A stretch of DNA of 5,446 nt. Source: a bacterium (GTDB lineage Bacteria > BMS3Abin14). Shown here one piece after another: positions 1 to 5,446 of this stretch (position 1 is its first letter; every line of letters begins with the position of its first letter). Location: positions 280,521-285,966 of the forward strand of contig CP070682.1 in assembly GCA_020352595.1 (NCBI GenBank). The letters run 5' to 3'. The position numbers and the translations under genes were made by a program. Below the pieces are notes generated by a model. The model saw nothing but the letters and a program-made list of their open reading frames with translations, had not been told where the DNA came from and searched no databases.

Positions 1-683
1 CTCTGCTGGAGGAGATGTCGGCCGGGGAGCGCATCGTGGTGGCCGGCTCGGGGGAAGGTGCGTTGGCCTATTCCGCGGCCTCCTTCGAGAAGATCCGGGA
101 GCGTCTCCTGCGCGCCCTCGCGAAGTTCCATGACGACAACCCCACCAGGACCGGCATCGGGATGGAGGAACTCAGGATGCGGGTGGCCCGGCAGCTGCCG
201 GACCGGCCCTACAGGAACCTGCTCGCGGCCATGGAGCAGCAGGGGGCCATTGCGGTCTCGGGCGATACTGTCCGCCTGGCGGGCCACGAGGCGACGCTGA
301 CACCCCAGCAGGAGGCTCTGGCCAGGCGGGTGCTCAACGTCCTCAGGCCCACGGGCCTGTCGGCCCCCTTCATGGCGGAGCTCGCCGAGGAGCTCAAGGT
401 CCCGGTTCAGGACCTGAAGTCCGTCATGAACCTCCTGTCCGAAAAGGGGGACCTGGGGAGGATCAAGGACGATTTTTTCGTGACCCCCGGGGCTCACGCG
501 TCCCTGCTCAACGGGGTTGAGGCATATTTCGGCAGCCGCGGCGAGATGTCCCTGGCCGATTTTCGCGAGATCGTCAACACAACCAGGAAGTGGATGATCC
601 CTCTCCTCGAGTACCTGGACAGGACCCAGGTGACCATGAGAAAGGGGGACGTGAGGATCAAACGGGGTTCTGCGAAAAGTTAG
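1..683 (+). CDS. selB: Selenocysteine-specific elongation factor SelB, C-terminal part (5' partial)
   Basis: SelB is a cytoplasmic GTPase that delivers selenocysteinyl-tRNA to UGA codons. Its C-terminal winged-helix domains bind the SECIS hairpin in the mRNA. The frame is open from base 3 to the TAG at 681-683, giving 226 visible residues, so the ATG at 15 is internal rather than a start. The GTPase and EF-Tu-like domains lie outside the window. What remains reads as consecutive small winged-helix units, with the segment starting LTPQQEALARRVL (nt about 300) opening a new one. The best family signature is the last unit, NTTRKWMIPLLEYLDR (nt about 576-623), followed by VTMRKGDVRIKR. This matches the C-terminal RNA-binding domain of SelB, where the conserved pattern is T(S)RK-x-hydrophobic-PLLEY-x-D. 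The size fits the last third of a SelB of about 600-640 residues. Family identity is secure. The SECIS target is not visible here. Confidence 0.92.
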   Translation, partial: LLEEMSAGERIVVAGSGEGALAYSAASFEKIRERLLRALAKFHDDNPTRTGIGMEELRMRVARQLPDRPYRNLLAAMEQQGAIAVSGDTVRLAGHEATLTPQQEALARRVLNVLRPTGLSAPFMAELAEELKVPVQDLKSVMNLLSEKGDLGRIKDDFFVTPGAHASLLNGVEAYFGSRGEMSLADFREIVNTTRKWMIPLLEYLDRTQVTMRKGDVRIKRGSAKS

Positions 684-708
684 ATCCTCGCCACTGCAGG
701 CCAAGGCC

Positions 709-755
709 CTGAGAGGCTGCCTCGCGCAGGGACACGGCGTTCCCGAGGTCCTCAG
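709..755 (+). other. Possible nested hairpin in the selB-moeA spacer
   Basis: In the 94-base spacer, CTGAG (709-713) can pair with CTCAG (751-755). Inside it, CCTCG (720-724) pairs with CGAGG (744-748), and GGGA (729-732) can pair with TTCC (740-743) with one G-T. The moeA ribosome binding site GGAGAAG at 769-775 lies 13 bases after the structure. It could be an mRNA processing or attenuation element, or chance in GC-rich DNA. There is no U tract, so it is not an intrinsic terminator. It matches no RNA family I recognise. Confidence 0.3.
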
Positions 756-777
756 CGTCACCGGCACTGGAGAAGAA

Positions 778-2016
778 ATGATCAGAGTTTCCGAAGCCAG
801 GAGGATCATCCTCCAGAATGTGGAGGTCCTCGGGACCGAGGTTGTGGCCCTGGACGACTGCCTCTTCCGGGTCCTCGCCGAGCCCGTTTTGGCCCGCAGG
901 GACGTGCCTCCCCATGACAACTCGGCCATGGACGGCTTCGCCCTCACGGCCGCGGCCACAGAGGGTGCGTCGGATCAGGCCCCCGTGAGCCTTCCCGTGG
1001 TGAGGACCATCCGCGCCGGCGAAATGGCGGGCTCCCGGGTCGGGGAAGGGGAGGCCGTGCGTATCATGACCGGCGCCCCGGTCCCCGAGGGCATCGATGC
1101 CGTGGTTCCCGTGGAAGACACCTACGTCGAGGCGGAGAACCTCTTTCTCACCAGGCCGGTAAAGCCGGGGGCCAACATACGCAGGGCCGGCGAGGACATC
1201 GGCCGGAGCGAGGTGGTGCTGCCGGCGGGCCGTCCCCTGCGCCCCGCCGACATCGGTCTCATCGCCTCGCAGGGTATCGCCCAGCTCAAGGTCTACAGAA
1301 AGCCGGAAGTGGCGATCCTGGCCACGGGGGTCGAGGTGGTGAGCCTCGGTGAGGTGCCCCACGAGGCCCAGATCTACAGCAGCAACTCCCACTCCCTCGG
1401 TGCCCTGGTCCGTGAATGCGGCGCCCTGAGCCGGCAGCTGGGCATCGCCCGGGACGACCCCGACCATCTCTCGGCCATGATCGAGGAGGGTCTCCAGTCC
1501 GACGTGCTCGTGACGACGGGTGGCATCTCCATGGGCGACTACGACTACCTCAAGGACGTCTTCGGCAAGGTGGGAGTCGAGGTCCTCTTCTGGAAAGTGG
1601 CCCAGAAACCGGGTAAGCCCATGACCTTCGGAGTGCGGCACGGCAGGCCCGTCTTCGCGCTGCCCGGGAACCCCGTTTCCACCTCCCTTTCCTTCGAACT
1701 CTACGTCCGTCCGGCCCTGAGGAAGATGATGGGGCACACAAGGCTTTTCCGGCCCACGGTGCGGGCCATCCTCGAGGAGGACGTGAAGAAGAAGCGGGGC
1801 CGCCGAAACTTCATCCGGGGAGTGGTGGAACGCAAGGCCGACGGCATCCTCTACGCCCACACGACGGGAGAACAGGGATCGGGCATCCTGAGGTCCATGT
1901 CCTCTGCCAACGGCATCATCATCCTGCCCGAGGACGCTGAGGGTGCGAAGGCGGGGGATCGGGTGGAGGTGTACCTCATCGACAGCGAGGAAGCCCTCTG
2001 TACGGATGGCGATTGA
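778..2016 (+). CDS. moeA: Molybdopterin molybdenumtransferase MoeA
   Basis: MoeA inserts molybdate (or tungstate) into adenylylated molybdopterin, the last common step of Moco synthesis in the cytoplasm. The 412-residue product matches the length of E. coli MoeA (411). The N-terminal part carries DNSAMDGFAL (residues 47-56) and RIMTGAPVPEGIDAVVPVED (95-114), followed by GANIRRAGEDI. The central MoCF-binding domain shows VAILATGVEVV (178-188), SSNSHSLGALV, the loop TTGGISMGDYDYLKDV (246-261) and KPGKPMTFG. ALPGNPVSTSLSFELYVRP (294-312) has the two prolines (P296, P299) that correspond to the conserved pair in E. coli. A small beta domain ends the protein with AGDRVEVYLI. All hallmark motifs are intact, so it should be active. 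ATG 778 is chosen because GGAGAAG at 769-775 precedes it and homology begins right there. The frame is open upstream to 655 but contains no start codon. It lies 94 bases after selB and is probably co-transcribed with it. Confidence 0.96.
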   Translation: MIRVSEARRIILQNVEVLGTEVVALDDCLFRVLAEPVLARRDVPPHDNSAMDGFALTAAATEGASDQAPVSLPVVRTIRAGEMAGSRVGEGEAVRIMTGAPVPEGIDAVVPVEDTYVEAENLFLTRPVKPGANIRRAGEDIGRSEVVLPAGRPLRPADIGLIASQGIAQLKVYRKPEVAILATGVEVVSLGEVPHEAQIYSSNSHSLGALVRECGALSRQLGIARDDPDHLSAMIEEGLQSDVLVTTGGISMGDYDYLKDVFGKVGVEVLFWKVAQKPGKPMTFGVRHGRPVFALPGNPVSTSLSFELYVRPALRKMMGHTRLFRPTVRAILEEDVKKKRGRRNFIRGVVERKADGILYAHTTGEQGSGILRSMSSANGIIILPEDAEGAKAGDRVEVYLIDSEEALCTDGD

Positions 2017-2019
2017 GAG

Positions 2020-2064
2020 CCCCCTCGCTGTCGATGAAGTGCAAAGTGCAAAGGGGGAGCTTTT
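2020..2064 (+). terminator. Weak candidate terminator after moeA
   Basis: CCCCCT (2020-2025) can pair with AGGGGG (2052-2057), followed by AGC and TTTT (2061-2064). The stem is only 6 bp with a 26-base loop and the T run is short and displaced, so this is a weak candidate. The loop contains the tandem heptamer described separately. Confidence 0.25.
2037..2053. repeat. Short tandem repeat, unit AAGTGCA
   Basis: Two perfect copies of AAGTGCA (2037-2043 and 2044-2050) are followed by a partial third (AAG). It begins the repeat-rich non-coding stretch after moeA. Confidence 0.6.
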
Positions 2065-2085
2065 GGCTTCGCGCTGAAGTCAAAA
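2061..2085. repeat. Inverted repeat, 10-bp arms
   Basis: TTTTGGCTTC (2061-2070) pairs along its whole length with GAAGTCAAAA (2076-2085), with one G-T wobble, around the 5-base loop GCGCT. The T run is on the 5' arm and the A run on the 3' arm, the reverse of the usual A-stem-T terminator order. It may be a remnant of a dispersed hairpin repeat rather than a transcription stop. Confidence 0.5.
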
Positions 2086-2104
2086 ACAGCCTCACGCAAA
2101 GTCG

Positions 2105-2152
2105 CCCCTCGGCAGGCTCGGGACAGGCGAAGACACCAAGAAGATCACGAAC
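2105..2152. repeat. Degenerate dispersed-repeat mosaic
   Basis: Two adjoining pieces resemble low-complexity intergenic repeats that I recall from environmental bacterial genomes. One is CTCGGCAGGCTCGGGACAGG (2108-2127), close to the common CTTCGACAAGCTCAGGACAG type. The other is GAAGACACCAAGAAGATCAC (2129-2148), of the CACCAAG/CACGAAG type. Each occurs once here, so assignment as repeats rests on recall and not on copies within the window. Confidence 0.35.
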
Positions 2153-2155
2153 GGA

Positions 2156-2186
2156 TTAACCGCAGAGCAGGGGGAAGAGAGCAGAG
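2156..2186 (-). repeat. Degenerate CGCAGAG-type repeat, copy 1
   Basis: It begins TTAACCGCAGAG and ends GAGCAGAG. It is the reverse-complement counterpart of the copies at 2296-2326 and 3560-3590, which end GCGGTTgAA or GCGGTTAAA. It is the most diverged of the three and needs a one-base gap to align. With copy 2 it forms a loose inverted pair enclosing an AT-richer stretch of about 110 bases. Confidence 0.55.
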
Positions 2187-2194
2187 AAAACCAG

Positions 2195-2272
2195 ATGACT
2201 TTAGGTCAAATCCTGGACCAGTTGTATATTCACGAGCAAAAAAGACGGGAGCATCTAAAGAATCAAATTTAG
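2195..2272 (+). other. Very short ORF (25 codons) between facing repeats, doubtful
   Basis: An ATG at 2195 opens a 25-residue frame ending at TAG 2270-2272. It begins MTLGQILDQLY and is rich in charged residues towards its end (EQKRREHLK). It has no clear ribosome binding site; the nearest purine-rich sequence is in the repeat upstream. The stretch is noticeably more AT-rich than the flanking genes. I do not recognise it. It could be the remnant of a degraded gene, or chance. Confidence 0.15.
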
Positions 2273-2295
2273 CAATCGGTTATCTTTATCATTCC

Positions 2296-2326
2296 CTCTG
2301 CGTGCTCCGCGTTCTCCGCGGTTGAA
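2296..2326 (+). repeat. Degenerate CGCAGAG-type repeat, copy 2
   Basis: A 31-base element beginning CTCTGCGTGCTCCGCG and ending CGCGGTTGAA. It aligns without gaps to 3560-3590 with 24 of 31 identical bases, in the same orientation, and faces copy 1 (2156-2186). Internally it has a loose 9-10 base periodicity (CTCTGCGT, CTCCGCGT, CTCCGCGG). Copies 2 and 3 lie on either side of the nucleotidyltransferase gene. Confidence 0.65.
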
Positions 2327-2433
2327 CCCGGGAATTGGTGTCACAAGACCGAAGGCCCCAACAACCGGGTAACTGTGGGGGTACCCTGCCTCCTGATCAT
2401 TTCCTGAAGTGTGCCCGGCGACATTTTTGCCCT
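2327..2433. other. Spacer upstream of the nucleotidyltransferase gene; no gene seen
   Basis: No coding frame or tRNA is supported here. It contains GGGAATTGGTG (2330-2340), GGCCCC, AACTGT (2371-2376), the palindrome GGGTACCC (2379-2386) and CCTGCC (2385-2390). Their order loosely recalls the core of a cobalamin riboswitch, but the region is much too short and lacks the full B12 box, so no riboswitch is called. Confidence 0.3.
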
Positions 2434-2461
2434 TGAGTTATACGCAGTATTTGTGTATTCT
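2434..2461 (+). promoter_or_regulatory. Putative sigma70-type promoter of the nucleotidyltransferase gene
   Basis: TTGAGT (2434-2439) and TATTCT (2456-2461) are separated by 16 bases. Transcription would start near 2468 and give a short leader before the ATG at 2484. The boxes match consensus only in part, but their position and their overlap with the palindrome at 2436-2471 support the call. Confidence 0.45.
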
Positions 2462-2471
2462 GCGTATAACT
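2436..2471. promoter_or_regulatory. Perfect 12-bp inverted repeat, putative operator
   Basis: AGTTATACGCAG (2436-2447) is mirrored exactly by CTGCGTATAACT (2460-2471) across a 12-base spacer. It covers the spacer and -10 box of the putative promoter and ends 12 bases before the chosen start codon. This is where a dimeric repressor would act, and the 24-base centre-to-centre spacing of the arms is about two helical turns. It could alternatively form an mRNA hairpin. No DNA-binding regulator gene is visible nearby, so the cognate protein is unknown. Confidence 0.6.
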
Positions 2472-2483
2472 TTCGGGGTGTTT

Positions 2484-3530
2484 ATGGAACGGATGCCGTT
2501 GGAGATTCAGACCCTGTACGCGGAGCTCATGGAGCAGTTGATGGCCTATGAGGCCCACCGCTCTATCGGCAAACTCCCCGGGACCTTCACCACCAAGGAG
2601 GTCAAGGGGGAGGTCTACCACTATTTCCAGTACTCCGAGCCGGGCGGGATCAAGAAACAGACGTACCTGGGCAAGGACTCGCCTGAACTGAGGAAAGCAC
2701 TGGATTCTTTTCGCAGTGAGCGGGGATCTCTGGAGCCGGACAGAGAGAGTATTCAGAGGCTCTGCGGCCTGCTCAGGGCTGGCGAAGCGTTGGTGACCGA
2801 TACCGCTTCGGCGAGGGTGATCAGGGCCCTGGCGGAAGCGGGAGTCTTCCATCTGGGCGGCATTCTCGTGGGGACCAACGCCTTTATCGTCCTGGGGAAC
2901 CTCCTTGGTGTGAGGTGGGACAGGGCTGCCCTGAGGACCCTTGACATCGACATCGCCGGGACGGCCACCATGGAGGTTGTCCTCCCTCAGGTGAAAGCTG
3001 ATATACCAGAGACCCTTGAAAAGCTGAAAATGGGTTTTCTTCCGGTCCCCCCTCTGGATCCAAAAGATCCTTCAACGTCGTTCAAGGTGCGGGGGAAATC
3101 CCTCCGGGTGGACCTGCTGACACCTAAAAGGATAGGGAGCCGGGGAGGGACAGCCCGGATCGCCAGGTTCAACGCTTCCGCGGTCCAGCTGCCTTACATC
3201 GATTACCTCATCGCCAAACCGGTCAAGGCGGCAGTCGTGAACGGCGGAGGGGTCCTGGTCAACGTGCCGGATCCGGCCCGCTTTGCTTACCATAAACTGC
3301 TCACCTCTGGTGAAAGAAGCGTCACCGAACAGACAAAGGCGGAAAAAGATATCCTGCAGGCCGCCCAGATCTTCCAACTGCTTTTCGAGGAACGGCCCGA
3401 GGACGTCACCCAGGCAGCGGAAGGGGTCAGAGAAAAGGGGAGGAGCTGGATAAGTAGGGTGAACGCAGGGGTGAGGAGGATGTCTAAAAGGTACGAAGAC
3501 CACGATTGGGAGGGTGTTTTTGTTCAATGA
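2484..3530 (+). CDS. Nucleotidyltransferase-fold protein, GSU2403-like family
   Basis: This 348-residue protein resembles the GSU2403-type nucleotidyltransferase family (Pfam NTP_transf_8, recalled and not searched). Residues about 1-95 form an alpha-rich N-terminal region with YHYFQYSEPGGIKKQTYLG (46-64). The catalytic fold follows: GGILVGTNAF (125-134) fits the glycine-rich hG[GS/T] loop, LDIDIA (153-158) gives the metal-binding D154-x-D156 pair, and LRVDLLTP has D210 as the likely third acidic residue. The triad is therefore intact. PDPARFAYHKLL (262-273) resembles the C-terminal helix with a conserved lysine in AbiEii-like enzymes. There is no signal peptide or membrane segment. ATG 2484 is preferred, with GGGGTG at 2475-2480; a GTG at 2409 would translate through the palindrome. 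Its substrate is unknown; toxin, defence or RNA-modifying roles are possible by fold only. It is less GC-rich than its neighbours and flanked by repeats, which suggests acquisition. Confidence 0.8.
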   Translation: MERMPLEIQTLYAELMEQLMAYEAHRSIGKLPGTFTTKEVKGEVYHYFQYSEPGGIKKQTYLGKDSPELRKALDSFRSERGSLEPDRESIQRLCGLLRAGEALVTDTASARVIRALAEAGVFHLGGILVGTNAFIVLGNLLGVRWDRAALRTLDIDIAGTATMEVVLPQVKADIPETLEKLKMGFLPVPPLDPKDPSTSFKVRGKSLRVDLLTPKRIGSRGGTARIARFNASAVQLPYIDYLIAKPVKAAVVNGGGVLVNVPDPARFAYHKLLTSGERSVTEQTKAEKDILQAAQIFQLLFEERPEDVTQAAEGVREKGRSWISRVNAGVRRMSKRYEDHDWEGVFVQ

Positions 3531-3535
3531 GAATG

Positions 3536-3541
3536 TATAAT
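3536..3541 (+). promoter_or_regulatory. TATAAT box, possible -10 for ligA
   Basis: A consensus TATAAT lies 6 bases after the nucleotidyltransferase stop codon and 90 bases before the ligA ATG. No good -35 is seen at 16-18 bases upstream (the best is GTGTTT at 3514-3519), so it would be a weak or activator-dependent promoter. It sits at the centre of an imperfect palindrome, TGAG (3528-3531) and CTCA (3544-3547). Confidence 0.35.
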
Positions 3542-3543
3542 GA

Positions 3544-5446
<1,903 letters not shown>

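Noticed and set aside
684..777. A selenocysteine tRNA gene in the 94-base spacer after selB
   Set aside because: The length fits, but there is no UCA anticodon loop context, no T-loop GTTCGAnTC and no long acceptor stem with complementary ends.
658..1860. 400-codon open frame on the minus strand opposite moeA
   Set aside because: It is antisense to a gene with all MoeA motifs intact. Its translation is rich in His, Gly and Asp with no recognisable domain, as expected from the reverse of a GC-rich codon-biased gene.
2061..2085. Intrinsic terminator formed by the 10-bp hairpin after moeA
   Set aside because: No T tract follows the 3' arm on either strand in the expected place; the T run is inside the 5' arm.
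2409..2483. Upstream GTG start giving the nucleotidyltransferase 25 more residues
   Set aside because: The extension would be translated through the promoter and perfect palindrome, and its sequence has no family likeness. The ATG at 2484 has GGGGTG just upstream.

Overview
The window looks like a piece of a GC-rich anaerobic bacterial chromosome, most plausibly a Desulfobacterota (deltaproteobacterial) or similar lineage. This is inferred from the end of a selenocysteine elongation factor (selB) beside a molybdenum-cofactor gene (moeA), an accessory protein of a nucleotidyltransferase family known from Geobacter (GSU2403 type), and degenerate dispersed repeats between genes. No marker here fixes the taxonomy.

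Layout, all genes on the + strand. Bases 1-683 hold the C-terminal winged-helix part of SelB, cut by the left edge. After a 94-base spacer with a possible nested hairpin, moeA runs complete from 778 to 2016. Bases 2017-2483 contain no convincing gene. They hold a weak candidate terminator, a mosaic of degenerate repeats, a very short dubious ORF between two facing repeat copies, and a 12-bp inverted repeat sitting on a likely promoter. The nucleotidyltransferase-fold gene runs from 2484 to 3530. A 100-base spacer follows with a TATAAT box, another copy of the repeat, and two direct repeats just before a start codon. NAD-dependent DNA ligase LigA begins at 3631 and runs off the right edge just before its expected BRCT domain.

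How the genes fit together. SelB and MoeA can serve the same end products, because many bacterial formate dehydrogenases need both selenocysteine and a molybdenum or tungsten pterin cofactor. LigA is housekeeping replication and repair. The nucleotidyltransferase gene has no clear link to either side. It is flanked by same-orientation repeat copies, is visibly less GC-rich than its neighbours, and appears to have its own promoter and operator, so it reads as an accessory insertion between core genes. It is the least understood item here, but I see no multi-gene novel system in this window.
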